A stretch of 64,000 nucleotides of DNA from Micrococcales bacterium (GCA_009777345.1 WRMB01000007.1:1-64000); one strand, 5' to 3'; positions 49,267 through 58,205 are shown, counted from the stretch's first letter. The notes: generated by a model from the letters alone, not told the origin. A program made the numbers and translations.

Positions 49267-50325
49267 ATGAAGGCACTCGTCTACCACGGTCCCGGCCAGA
49301 AGGCCTGGGAAGAGGTCCCCAACCCCACGATCCAGGCGCCCACCGATGTCATCATCCAGGTGGACACCACGACGATCTGCGGCAGCGACCTGCACATCCT
49401 CAAGGGTGACGTACCGGCCGTGACGCCGGGGCGGATCCTCGGCCACGAGGCAGTCGGTACGATCACCGAGGTCGGCGACGCGGTGACCACGCTCGCGGTC
49501 GGTGACCGGGTTATCGTCTCGTGCATCAAGTCCTGCGGGAAGTGCTCCTTCTGCAAGAAGGGCATCTACTCCCACTGCCTGGGCGACGAGGGCGCATCGG
49601 GTATGGGCTGGGTCTTCGGCCACCTGATCGACGGCACCCAGGCCGAGTACGTCCGGGTCCCCTACGCCGAGAACTCCGTGTACAAGGTCCCCGCCGGGGT
49701 GCCGGACGAGCACGCGGTCATGCTCAGCGACATCCTGCCGACCGGGTTCGAGATCGGCGTGCTCTACGGGCAGGTCAAGCCCGGTGACGTCGTCGCCGTG
49801 ATCGGCGCTGGCCCGGTGGGCAGCGCGGCGATCATGACCGCCAAGCTGCAGGGCGCGGCACGGGTGATCGCGATCGACCTGGACGACAACCGTCGGGCCC
49901 AGGCCCACAAGATCGGCGCGACCCACGACGTCAACCCCGCCGCTCCCGACTGGAAGGAGCAGGTTCTGGCTCTGACCGACGGGCTCGGCGTGGACGTAGC
50001 CATCGAGGCCGTCGGCATCCCGGCCACCTTCGACACCTGCGTCCAGATCGTGCGGCCCGGCGGCAACATCGCCAACGTCGGTGTGCACGGCGCGCCGGTC
50101 GAGCTGCCCATCCAGAACCTGTGGATCCACAACATCAACATCTCCATGGGGCTGGTCAACACCAACACCCTGGCCATGCTGCTGAACCTGGTCACCGAGA
50201 AGAAGCTGCCGGTGGACCAGCTGGTCACCCACCGCTTCACCCTCGACCAGATGATGGACGCCTACGACACGTTCTCCCGCGCGGCGGAGACCAAGGCGAT
50301 CAAGGTTGCTATCACCCGCGACTGA
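49267..50325 (+). CDS. Zinc-dependent alcohol dehydrogenase
   Basis: CGSDLHILKGDVP...GRILGHEAVGTI...GKCSFCKKGIYSHC, IGAGPVGSAAIM. Confidence 0.92.
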   Translation: MKALVYHGPGQKAWEEVPNPTIQAPTDVIIQVDTTTICGSDLHILKGDVPAVTPGRILGHEAVGTITEVGDAVTTLAVGDRVIVSCIKSCGKCSFCKKGIYSHCLGDEGASGMGWVFGHLIDGTQAEYVRVPYAENSVYKVPAGVPDEHAVMLSDILPTGFEIGVLYGQVKPGDVVAVIGAGPVGSAAIMTAKLQGAARVIAIDLDDNRRAQAHKIGATHDVNPAAPDWKEQVLALTDGLGVDVAIEAVGIPATFDTCVQIVRPGGNIANVGVHGAPVELPIQNLWIHNINISMGLVNTNTLAMLLNLVTEKKLPVDQLVTHRFTLDQMMDAYDTFSRAAETKAIKVAITRD

Positions 50326-50364
50326 CACCGGCTGATCGAGCAGCCCTGCTGCTCAGACAGCCAC

Positions 50365-50398
50365 AGACGGGCGGCCCGGTGCCACGGGCCGCCCGTCT
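50365..50398 (+). terminator. Intrinsic-type hairpin after adh
   Basis: AGACGGGCGGCCCG-GTGCCA-CGGGCCGCCCGTCT. Confidence 0.75.
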
Positions 50399-50414
50399 CG
50401 TGCGTCGTGGACCT

Positions 50415-50449
50415 GGGGGTTGAGCCGCAACGGACCGGCCAGTCACGTT
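50415..50449 (+). repeat. Left terminal inverted repeat
   Basis: GGGGGTTGAGCCGCAACGGACCGGCCAGTCACGTT. Confidence 0.9.
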
Positions 50450-50488
50450 TGGCCGGGCGGACCAGATGTTCGGGCGTAGGCGCGTTCG

Positions 50489-50707
50489 TCAGTCTGTCTG
50501 CGCGGCGGTGATCTCGGCTTTGGCCTGCACGGCCTGCTGGTGGCGGTACAGCGTCGCCCGCGACCACCCGACCAGCGCCGCCGCGTCGGCTGCGGTGCGT
50601 CCTTTCTTGCGGGCGTCGGCCACGACGGCGAGCTTGGCCGCGACCTGGTCCGGGTCTACCGGCGGGCGGCCGAAACGGGTCCCGGACGCCCTGGCCGCAA
50701 GGTTCAC
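50489..50707 (-). pseudogene. Resolvase/invertase C-terminal HTH remnant
   Basis: GTRFGRPPVDPDQVAAKLAVVADARKKGRTAADAAALVGWSRATLYRHQ; catalytic domain absent. Confidence 0.7.
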
Positions 50708-50764
50708 GGGGCACCTGCACGCCGTCCGGTTGACACCAACATGAGGTACGACTAATATTAGATC

Positions 50765-51151
50765 GTGCTTATCGACTGGACGAGAGCGTTCGACCAGCAG
50801 TTCGACCGGATGGAGGCCGACCAGACTCCTGACGGTCAGCGCCGGTTCGACCTGCTCGTGGCGCTGCTGGACGTGCTGAGCGAGCTGGACGCGCCTCCGG
50901 ACGACGAGTCGGCCTCGCTCAGGCGGGTGCGCCAGTCGCGCAACCACACGGTGTGGCGCGTCGCCCACCCCTACGTGCCCGGTATCGCCGTGCGGCTGGT
51001 CTGCTGGTTCCCTCCCGGCGAGGACACGGTGGTCGTCACGCTGTTCGCCGGGGACAAGGCGGGCATGGGCGACGTGTTCTACGACAACGTGGGCGTTCGC
51101 TCAGACCAGACCATCGACCAGTGGTTACGAGAGAGGAAGGAAACGAGATGA
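50765..51151 (+). CDS. HigB/RelE-like (Gp49-type) toxin
   Basis: Small ORF overlapping a HTH antitoxin; SLRRVRQSRNHTVWRVAHPY...RLVCWFPPGEDTVVVTLFAGDKAG. Confidence 0.78.
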   Translation: MLIDWTRAFDQQFDRMEADQTPDGQRRFDLLVALLDVLSELDAPPDDESASLRRVRQSRNHTVWRVAHPYVPGIAVRLVCWFPPGEDTVVVTLFAGDKAGMGDVFYDNVGVRSDQTIDQWLRERKETR

Positions 51152-51480
51152 CTACCAGCGAGTTCGTGCGCGGCAACGACAAGGTCGCCCGCGCCCTGCA
51201 AGACCCGGACCGCGCCGCCCGGGTGCGCGAGATCCGCGACCAGATGCGCACCGCCGACGAAGCATACGGCGCGACCCTCGCCGCGATCCGCAAGGCAGGG
51301 GCGCTGACCCAAGAACAGATCGCCGAGCGGCTGGGCGTCACGCAGGGCGCGGTGTCCCAGATGGAGCGCAAGCCCGACATGCTGCTGTCCACGCTGCGCA
51401 ACTACCTCATCGCCGTCGGCGCCGAGCGCCCCCGGCTGCTGGTGACCATCGGCGGCGCAGACATCGACGTGGCACTCTGA
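51148..51480 (+). CDS. XRE-family HTH antitoxin (HigA-like)
   Basis: LTQEQIAERLGVTQGAVSQMERKPDMLLSTLRNYLIAVGA; ATGA overlap with toxin. Confidence 0.85.
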   Translation: MTTSEFVRGNDKVARALQDPDRAARVREIRDQMRTADEAYGATLAAIRKAGALTQEQIAERLGVTQGAVSQMERKPDMLLSTLRNYLIAVGAERPRLLVTIGGADIDVAL

Positions 51481-51510
51481 GGACGCCTGACCGCAGGAGT
51501 CAGGCGTCCT
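51480..51510 (+). terminator. Hairpin terminator after the antitoxin, inside the element
   Basis: AGGACGCCTGAC-CGCAGGA-GTCAGGCGTCCT. Confidence 0.75.
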
Positions 51511-51573
51511 CGTCGTCGGTGGCGTCGGGGTCGCGCAGGTCACGGATGGTGCCGGGTGCGAGGTCGGGGACGG

Positions 51574-51608
51574 AACGTGACTGGCCGTTCCGTTGCGGCT
51601 CAACCCCC
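51574..51608 (-). repeat. Right terminal inverted repeat
   Basis: AACGTGACTGGCCGTTCCGTTGCGGCTCAACCCCC. Confidence 0.9.
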
Positions 51609-51619
51609 GACCTGGGTCG

Positions 51620-52534
51620 TCAGCCCAGCAGGCGCAGCGCCCCGGGGACCAGACGGACCTCCAGGGGCAGCGGGCCGATCCGCTCGCCGTCGGCATAGGC
51701 GACCGGGGGCGTCGGGCCCGCGTCGGGCGACGGGGCGATGAGCACCCGGCGGGCGGTGACAGTATGCACCTGCCGGTGGCTCAGGTGGGTGGCGGTGAAC
51801 AGCCGCGGCAGCAGGGCGAGCACCCGGCCCGTGCCGAGCCGACCGGCCCACAGCACGTCGAGCCGACCGTCGTCGGCCTGAGCCTGGGGGGTGATCTTGA
51901 TGCCGCCGCCGAAGGCACCAGTGTTCGCCACGGCCACCAGCGGACCGGCGAACTCCTCGGTGGTGCCGTCGTGGACCAGCCGGTAGCCGTACGGCCGGTA
52001 GCCGACCAGCTCGGCCGCCAGGGCCCGCAGGTACTTGCCCATGCCCGGCGGGAACCGCATCCGGTTGGCCCGGGCGTTGACGGCGGCGTCGATCCCGCAC
52101 GAGAGCACCCCGACGTACCACTCGAACGCCTCCTTGCCGGAAGCGCGCACCTGGGCGGCGTCCACCTGGCGCGGACCGTCGGCCAGGCCCCGGCCGACCG
52201 TGGCCAGCGCCGCGGGCACGTCGTGGACCGGCAGGCCGAACCAGCGGGCGATATCGTTGCCCGACCCGGACGCGACGATACCCAGCGGCAGGTCTGTACC
52301 GGCCACGACGTTGACACCCAGGTGCGTCATCCCGTCGCCGCCGACCACCACCAGGGCGTCCAGCCCGGCCAGCGCCGCGGCCCGGGCGGCGTCGGTGGCC
52401 TGCGCCAGGGTCGGCGCCGACAGGTCGGTCACCGTGTGCCCGGCCGCGGCCAGGCCGTCGTGCGCCCGGCGCCCCGCCGCCCGGCCCCGGCCGTGCCCGG
52501 CCGTCGGGTTGACCACCAGACCGATCTGGCTCAC
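51620..52534 (-). CDS. Diacylglycerol kinase-family lipid kinase
   Basis: VVNPTAGHGRG, VVVGGDGMTHLGVN, PLGIVASGSGNDIARWFGLP. Confidence 0.92.
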   Translation of the reverse strand: MSQIGLVVNPTAGHGRGRAAGRRAHDGLAAAGHTVTDLSAPTLAQATDAARAAALAGLDALVVVGGDGMTHLGVNVVAGTDLPLGIVASGSGNDIARWFGLPVHDVPAALATVGRGLADGPRQVDAAQVRASGKEAFEWYVGVLSCGIDAAVNARANRMRFPPGMGKYLRALAAELVGYRPYGYRLVHDGTTEEFAGPLVAVANTGAFGGGIKITPQAQADDGRLDVLWAGRLGTGRVLALLPRLFTATHLSHRQVHTVTARRVLIAPSPDAGPTPPVAYADGERIGPLPLEVRLVPGALRLLG

Positions 52535-52536
52535 AC

Positions 52537-53391
52537 CTAGACCTCCAGGTCGAGGTTGGCGTTCACGAAAGCGGCATCCCTGCGGTCGGCCCGGCGGTCG
52601 AGCAGCACGCCCACCCCGATCGCGGCGAAGTACAGCACGATCAGCGGCGAGGCGACGAGGAACATCGACAGCACGTCCGGTGTGGGGGTGACGATCGCGG
52701 AGACCACGGCGATGATGACCAACGCCCACCGCCAGCGTCTCAGCCAGGTGCTCCCCCGCACCACCCGGGCGGCGGTGAGCGCCACCATGAACAGCGGCAG
52801 CAGGAACGTCACACCGAAGGTGAGGATGACCTGCGTGGTGAACGCCAGGTAGACCTGGGCGTCGATCAGGTTGAACGCACCGTGCGGGGTGGCATCGGTG
52901 AACAGCGCGATGACGGTAGGGATCGCCCACCAGGCGAAGACCACACCACCGAGGAACAGCACCACGGCCAGCGTGACGAACCCGGTGGTCAGCCGCCGTT
53001 CCTTGCGGGTCAGCCCTGGGGCGAGGAACCGCCACAGGTGGTAGATCCACCACGGGCTGGACACGATGACGCCCAGGAAGAAAGCCACCCGCAGCTTCAT
53101 GTCCAGCGGGTCGCCGACACCGGTGAAGTTGGCCGCGATCTGCAGGTCGCTGCGTTCGGCCAGGTCGTTCAGCGGCGAGAAGAGCAGCTCCATGGTGCGG
53201 TCCACCAGGGGCGGCCCGGGCCTGACAGGGCGGTCGAGCCACGGCAGGCTGAGCGACCCGTTCGGTGGGAGCATCCAGCTGCCGACCATGCCGACCAGAA
53301 GCCCCACGGCGATCCACAGCGCCCGCTTGCGCAGCTCACGCAGATGGTCGACCAAGGACATGCGTCCCTCAGGGTCGCGACGTTGGCGCAC
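52537..53391 (-). CDS. tatC: Sec-independent translocase TatC
   Basis: MSLVDHLRELRKRALWIAVG...LFLAPGLTRKERR; multiple TM. Confidence 0.93.
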   Translation of the reverse strand: MRQRRDPEGRMSLVDHLRELRKRALWIAVGLLVGMVGSWMLPPNGSLSLPWLDRPVRPGPPLVDRTMELLFSPLNDLAERSDLQIAANFTGVGDPLDMKLRVAFFLGVIVSSPWWIYHLWRFLAPGLTRKERRLTTGFVTLAVVLFLGGVVFAWWAIPTVIALFTDATPHGAFNLIDAQVYLAFTTQVILTFGVTFLLPLFMVALTAARVVRGSTWLRRWRWALVIIAVVSAIVTPTPDVLSMFLVASPLIVLYFAAIGVGVLLDRRADRRDAAFVNANLDLEV

Positions 53392-53397
53392 CGCCGG

Positions 53398-53655
53398 TCA
53401 GATGCGGTCGTTGCCCGACGGCTGGTCGGACTGGAGCCGCCGCACGGTCTCCTCGGGAGTCTCGTCGGCCAGGTTGGTGGCCTTCGCCGGGGCTGGCGCG
53501 TCCTTCGGCTCGTCGGGACGCATCTCGTTCTTGAAGATGCGCAGCGACTGGCCCAGGCTCTTGGCGGCGACGGGCAGCTTGTTCGCGCCGAACACGATCA
53601 CCAGGACCAGCAGCAAGACGATCAGCACGACCGGGTTCTCGAAAAACCTACCCAT
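53398..53655 (-). CDS. tatA: Twin-arginine translocase TatA
   Basis: VVLIVLLLVLVIVFGANKLPVAAKSLGQSLRIFKNEM. Confidence 0.9.
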   Translation of the reverse strand: MGRFFENPVVLIVLLLVLVIVFGANKLPVAAKSLGQSLRIFKNEMRPDEPKDAPAPAKATNLADETPEETVRRLQSDQPSGNDRI

Positions 53656-53736
53656 GACTCAGTTCCTCCTGGTGGTAGGACGACAGTGATCGGCACCTGT
53701 GGGCTGATCTTACTGGTGTCCAGGGGTGCCGTGTGC

Positions 53737-54060
53737 TCAACCCCACCATCTGATCCACCGCCGGAAGGCCGCTTCGTGCCGGGCCGTCCGGCGGACCTGG
53801 CGCTGGGCCTGGCGCTGGGCGATCCCCGCGCGCCAACGGTCGTGGTCGGCGGCGGTGGCCACCAAGGGGTGCACCCAGGTGCTGGGGGCGGCCTCGACCA
53901 CGACCTCCAGCCGCTGGCTGAGGGCTTGGAGCCGACCCAGCTCGTCGAACAGGGCCATGGCCTTGTCCCACAGCGAGCGGGCCAGGAAGTACCCGCCGAC
54001 GACCGTGCCCGCGACGAGCACCAGCCAGAGCAGCAGCCACGCCCACCAGGCCACGGTCAT
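53737..54060 (-). CDS. Small membrane hypothetical protein
   Basis: N-terminal TM WWAWLLLWLVLVAGTVVGGYFLA; between tatA and pafC. Confidence 0.65.
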   Translation of the reverse strand: MTVAWWAWLLLWLVLVAGTVVGGYFLARSLWDKAMALFDELGRLQALSQRLEVVVEAAPSTWVHPLVATAADHDRWRAGIAQRQAQRQVRRTARHEAAFRRWIRWWG

Positions 54061-55055
54061 CCGTCCTCTCTGTCGGTCGCCAGCTGTTCGTAGGCCAGCA
54101 GCGCGGCACGGGCCGTCGCGGCGACCTGCTGCGCCACCCGCGGCGGGTGGACCGCGACCACGTCGTCGGCCACGCCCAGCAGCAGGTGCTCCAGCCAGGC
54201 AGTCGAGACTACCGGCAGGTCCACCTCGAAGGAACCGTCGTCGAGGTTGCGCACCGCGGCGACCGGGGCGGTCTCGGCCACCCGTCGTGCCCGGCTGGCC
54301 AGGCGCACCGTCACCACCGTGGCCGTACCGTCGGGGACGAAGCGGTCCGCGTCGGCGGGCACGTCGTGCGCGGCGGCTGACGTATCCAGCACCTGCGCCT
54401 CCAGCACCCGGTCCAGGCGGAACAGCCGTTCGGCGTCCGCGGCCAGGCACCAGCCGAGCAGGTACCCGGTGCCGGCGTCGGCCACCAGCCGCACCGGGTC
54501 GACGTCCCGCAGCGACGTGCGGTCGGCGGCGTTGACATAGCGCAGCCGCAGCCGACGGTCCTGGGCCAGCGCCGTCGCGACGGTGGCGGCGATATCGGCC
54601 CGGGCCCGCACCCCGAGGTCGACGGTGACGGTCCCAGCCTCGGCCGACCCGGTGGTTGACCCGGTCAGCGCGGTGAGCTTGGCCAGCGCTGACGTCAGCA
54701 CGGCCCGACGGGTGTCGTCCAGAGCCGGGCCGAGGTCTTCGACCAGGGCCCGGATGGCGGCGACCAGCACCACCGCCTCCCGGGCGCCCAGGCGCAGCGG
54801 ACGGGTCATCCCCCGGGCCTGGGTCAGCCGGACCAGGCCGCGGTCCAGCCGGAACCCGTCGAAGTCGATCAGGTCTTCAGGCTGGTAGCCGGGCGTACCG
54901 GACAGCCACAGCGTGTCGATATCGGCGAGCACCTGGTCCTGGGGAACGCCGAACCGCTGGGCCAGATCGTCCAGTGTGGCCTCACCCTGCGCGTCGAGGT
55001 ACGCGACCATGCCGATGAGCCGCAGCACCCGGTCCGCGGCCCGCTCAGCCACCAC
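54057..55055 (-). CDS. pafC: WYL-domain regulator PafC-like
   Basis: Winged-HTH plus WYL organisation (RLRLRYVNAADRTSLRDVDPVRLVADAGTGYLLGWC); tandem with pafB. Confidence 0.88.
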   Translation of the reverse strand: MVAERAADRVLRLIGMVAYLDAQGEATLDDLAQRFGVPQDQVLADIDTLWLSGTPGYQPEDLIDFDGFRLDRGLVRLTQARGMTRPLRLGAREAVVLVAAIRALVEDLGPALDDTRRAVLTSALAKLTALTGSTTGSAEAGTVTVDLGVRARADIAATVATALAQDRRLRLRYVNAADRTSLRDVDPVRLVADAGTGYLLGWCLAADAERLFRLDRVLEAQVLDTSAAAHDVPADADRFVPDGTATVVTVRLASRARRVAETAPVAAVRNLDDGSFEVDLPVVSTAWLEHLLLGVADDVVAVHPPRVAQQVAATARAALLAYEQLATDREDG

Positions 55056-56145
55056 GCACCTCCGGAGCGGCGGGGCCCACTGTGCCTTCCGGTCCTGCGA
55101 TGACTTCCGGTCCTGCTGTGCTTTCTGGTCCTGCCGAGCCGTCCAGCCGGGCTGCGGCCTGCAGCAGCCGCACCACGGCCTCACGGACCGGCGGTGGGTC
55201 GAGCACCAGCACGGCGTCGCCGTACCCGACGACCTCCTCGGCCAGCTCCCAGGTGGCCCGGTAGGCGATCTCGACGATGTCACGGCCGCGCAGGGCTGGG
55301 TGACCGTCGGCGTCACCTGGTTCGGTCGGCAGCTCGGTCGGCAGCGCCCTGGCCCGCAGCGCCTCGGCCCGTTCGGGCAGCAGCGCGAGCCGGGCGACAC
55401 CTGCGACGTCCATCCAGCTCTGCTCGGCCGCGGCCACCTCGGCCGGGTCGGGGTGCGCGAAGCCGCCCGGCTCCCCCACCGCCTGGACCGGGCCTTCGAT
55501 GCGCGACAGCCGGAACGACCGGGGCGCCCCCCGGTCCTGGTCGTGCCCGACGAGCAGCCACCCGCCGCGCCGCGCCGCCAGCTTCCACGGTTCCACGTGC
55601 CGGGTGCGCACCTCACCGGTGGCCGCCGCCCGGTAGACGAACCGCACCACCCAGCGCTGCTGCACCGCGTCGAGCAGCGGCGCCAGCGCCGCACCCCCGG
55701 CACCGACCCGGGCCGCCAGCCCGATATTCGCCAGGTCCCCGGCCTGCGCCGAGGGAGCGGCCGCGCGCAGCTTGGTCAGGGCCCGGGCCGAGTCGGTCCG
55801 CAGCGTCGCGTCCTGCCACACCTGCCCGGCCATGGCCAGCACCCCCAGTTCGGCACCGGTGAGGTCCACCGGGGGCAACGCGTACGCCTCCAGGTCGATG
55901 CGGTACCCGATATCGTCACGGTGACCGACGTCGGTCACCGTGACCAGCGGCACCCCCAGCTCACGCAGCGTGTCCTTGTCCCGGTCGAACATCCGCTCGA
56001 AAGCGTCACGGGTCGGCGCGTCGGCGTACCCGGCCACAGTGGTGCGCACCTGCTCCTTGGTCATCCGGGTCGGGGTGTTAACCAGGGCGATGACCAGGTC
56101 GAGCAGGCGCTCGTCGGACGGGATCGAGGCGACCATCGCCACCAC
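55045..56145 (-). CDS. pafB: WYL-domain regulator PafB-like
   Basis: DERLLDLVIALVNTPTRMTKEQVRTTVAGY; FVYRAAATGEVRTRHVEPWKLAARRGGWLLVGHD. Confidence 0.88.
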   Translation of the reverse strand: MVAMVASIPSDERLLDLVIALVNTPTRMTKEQVRTTVAGYADAPTRDAFERMFDRDKDTLRELGVPLVTVTDVGHRDDIGYRIDLEAYALPPVDLTGAELGVLAMAGQVWQDATLRTDSARALTKLRAAAPSAQAGDLANIGLAARVGAGGAALAPLLDAVQQRWVVRFVYRAAATGEVRTRHVEPWKLAARRGGWLLVGHDQDRGAPRSFRLSRIEGPVQAVGEPGGFAHPDPAEVAAAEQSWMDVAGVARLALLPERAEALRARALPTELPTEPGDADGHPALRGRDIVEIAYRATWELAEEVVGYGDAVLVLDPPPVREAVVRLLQAAARLDGSAGPESTAGPEVIAGPEGTVGPAAPEVRGG

Positions 56146-56245
56146 GGTAGTCGCAGCCGTGCGCCAGCGTCGGGTGATCTGGCAGCGCGGCAGCTCGTCA
56201 GAGCGTGGGCGCCTTCATCGCGACGGCCGTCCTGCGGAACGGTTC

Positions 56246-56656
56246 TCACGCGGGTGCGACGTATTCGTGCCTCAGGTCGGTCACTGCGGCGATGTGGTCG
56301 AAGTCGCGGTCGGCGGCCAGCACGGTGGCGTCGTTGGCGATGGCGTAACCCGCGATGAGGATGTCGAGCGAGCCCGCCGCGCGGACCAGGCCTGAGCGCC
56401 ACAGCGCGCTCTGGATGTCGAGCACCAGCGACTCGTCCGGTGCGTGCTCCAGCGGGAACCCCAGGGAGATCTGCTCTCGGTAGTGGGCGTGCTCGGCCGG
56501 GGTGCGGGCGCTGTGGCAGAACTCGAGCACCTGGGGCGGGCAGGTGACGAACAGGTCCGAGGGCGCACGCTCGATGCGCCGCAGCCGGGCGGCGACGGCC
56601 GTGTCGCCGCCCGCCAGCCTGGCCCACACGGAATTGTCGACCAGGTAGTCGGTCAC
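56246..56656 (-). CDS. VapC PIN-domain toxin
   Basis: DYLVDNSVWARL...DILIAGYAIANDATVLAADRDFDHIA. Confidence 0.9.
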   Translation of the reverse strand: MTDYLVDNSVWARLAGGDTAVAARLRRIERAPSDLFVTCPPQVLEFCHSARTPAEHAHYREQISLGFPLEHAPDESLVLDIQSALWRSGLVRAAGSLDILIAGYAIANDATVLAADRDFDHIAAVTDLRHEYVAPA

Positions 56657-56853
56657 GGGGCTACGACCGGTGCGTCGAGCCCGGTCTCCAGGCCGTCCAG
56701 CGCCGCGATACCGTCGATCATCGCGCCCTTCTGCTTCGAGGCGATGAGCCGGCGCAGCGCCAGGTCGAGGACGGCGCGGTTCGACTTCTCGCCGGTGAGC
56801 GCCCGCGCGCGCTCGATCAGCTGCGGATCCAGGTCGACGCTCGTCAACGCCAT
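56653..56853 (-). CDS. VapB antitoxin
   Basis: MALTSVDLDPQLIERARALTGEKSNRAVLDLALRRLI; overlaps vapC. Confidence 0.87.
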   Translation of the reverse strand: MALTSVDLDPQLIERARALTGEKSNRAVLDLALRRLIASKQKGAMIDGIAALDGLETGLDAPVVAP

Positions 56854-56993
56854 GGCACGCCCCTTTCACTATATGAACGATTATATACCACTGCATCCCG
56901 CTGGTGCGGGACCCGTGCCCTGCGTTGAGACCCCAGCCGGACAACTCCAGGCAGGTGACCTGCGACCACGGACCGGCGCGGTACGGTGACCCG

Positions 56994-58112
56994 GTGATCA
57001 CATGGCGCGAAGGTGTGGTGGAACGGCTGGAGACAGCCTGGTCCGGGGCCCAGCCGATGACGGTGAGTGTCGACGACGAGCCGGTGCGCGCGTTGGCCTA
57101 CCCCCAGGTGGTCGGTCCGGTCGAGGTCGGCGCCAAGGTGCTGCTCAACGTCTCGGCCCTGGCCCGGGGTCTGGGCACCGGGGGCTACGCCCTGGTCGTG
57201 GCCCGCACCGACGTCCTGCCGCCGGACCCCGCGCCGGGTCCTGGTCACCTGGTCAAGGCCCGGTACACCCCGTTGCAGACCATGGTGCTTGGTGTCGACG
57301 AGCAGGAGTCGGAGCACCACGGCGCGCTGGCCGACGCCGACGACCTGGGCGGCATGCCTGTCGTCGTCGCCGACGTGCACTCGGCGTTGCCCGCGGTCGT
57401 CGCCGGGCTGCGGCACGCCGCGGAACGTGCGGGCGCTCCGCCGCCGTCGGTGGCCTACATCCTGACCGACGGCGGCGCGCTGCCCGCCTGGTTCTCCCGT
57501 ACCGTCGCCGCGCTGCGCGAGGCTGGGTGGCTGGACGTCTGCGTGTCCACGGGGCAGTCGTTCGGTGGTGACCTGGAGGCGGTCACGGTGCACTCCGGGC
57601 TGCTCGCTGCCCGTCACGTGGCCGGGGCGGACGTCGCGGTCGTGGCCCAAGGACCGGGCAACCTCGGTACCGGCACCCGGTGGGGTTTCTCCGGCGTGGC
57701 GGCCGGTGAGGCCATCAATGCCGCCGGGGTGCTGCGCGGGCGGCCGGTCGCCAGCCTGCGGGTCTCGGCCGCCGACGCCCGGGACCGGCACCTGGGCGTG
57801 TCCCACCACAGTCTCACCGCGTACGGCCGGGTGGCCCTGGTCCCGGCGGACGTCGTCGTCCCGCGCTTCGGCGGCGGCCTGACCGACCGCCTCGCCGACC
57901 TCGGTGCCATGGTCGCCGCCCAGGCCGCGACCCTGACCGCCCCCGTCGGGCTCCACCACCTGGTCACCCTCACCGCCGACGACGCCCTGCACGCCGCCCT
58001 GGCCGCCACCCCGGTCCGGCTGTCCACCATGGGCCGGGGCCTAGACAAGGACCCCGCCGCATTCCTGGCCAGCGCCGTCGCCGGGCTGCACGCCTTCGGC
58101 CTGCTCGACTGA
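56994..58112 (+). CDS. DUF3866 family protein
   Basis: GTG 56994; AYPQVVGPVEVGAKVLLNVSALARGLGTGGYALV...AQGPGNLGTGTRWGFSGVAAGEAINA. Confidence 0.85.
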   Translation: MITWREGVVERLETAWSGAQPMTVSVDDEPVRALAYPQVVGPVEVGAKVLLNVSALARGLGTGGYALVVARTDVLPPDPAPGPGHLVKARYTPLQTMVLGVDEQESEHHGALADADDLGGMPVVVADVHSALPAVVAGLRHAAERAGAPPPSVAYILTDGGALPAWFSRTVAALREAGWLDVCVSTGQSFGGDLEAVTVHSGLLAARHVAGADVAVVAQGPGNLGTGTRWGFSGVAAGEAINAAGVLRGRPVASLRVSAADARDRHLGVSHHSLTAYGRVALVPADVVVPRFGGGLTDRLADLGAMVAAQAATLTAPVGLHHLVTLTADDALHAALAATPVRLSTMGRGLDKDPAAFLASAVAGLHAFGLLD

Positions 58113-58135
58113 GCAGACCTCCGGACACCGCCGAC

Positions 58136-58205
58136 GCCTGTGCGACACTTTCACGCCGGAACGACAGTTTAAACTGTCGTTCCGGCGTGAAAGTGTCGCA
58201 CAGGC
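58136..58205. repeat. Long perfect palindrome (35-bp arms, no spacer), same family as 5637..5702
   Basis: GCCTGTGCGACACTTTCACGCCGGAACGACAGTTT|AAACTGTCGTTCCGGCGTGAAAGTGTCGCACAGGC. Confidence 0.95.

Larger units (their letters stand above)
50415..51608. mobile_element. Tn3-derived miniature element carrying a HigBA-type TA and a resolvase HTH remnant
   Basis: 35-bp TIRs (50415..50449 and 51574..51608, one mismatch) beginning GGGG; flanking 5-bp duplication GACCT (50410..50414 and 51609..51613); no transposase. Confidence 0.88.
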
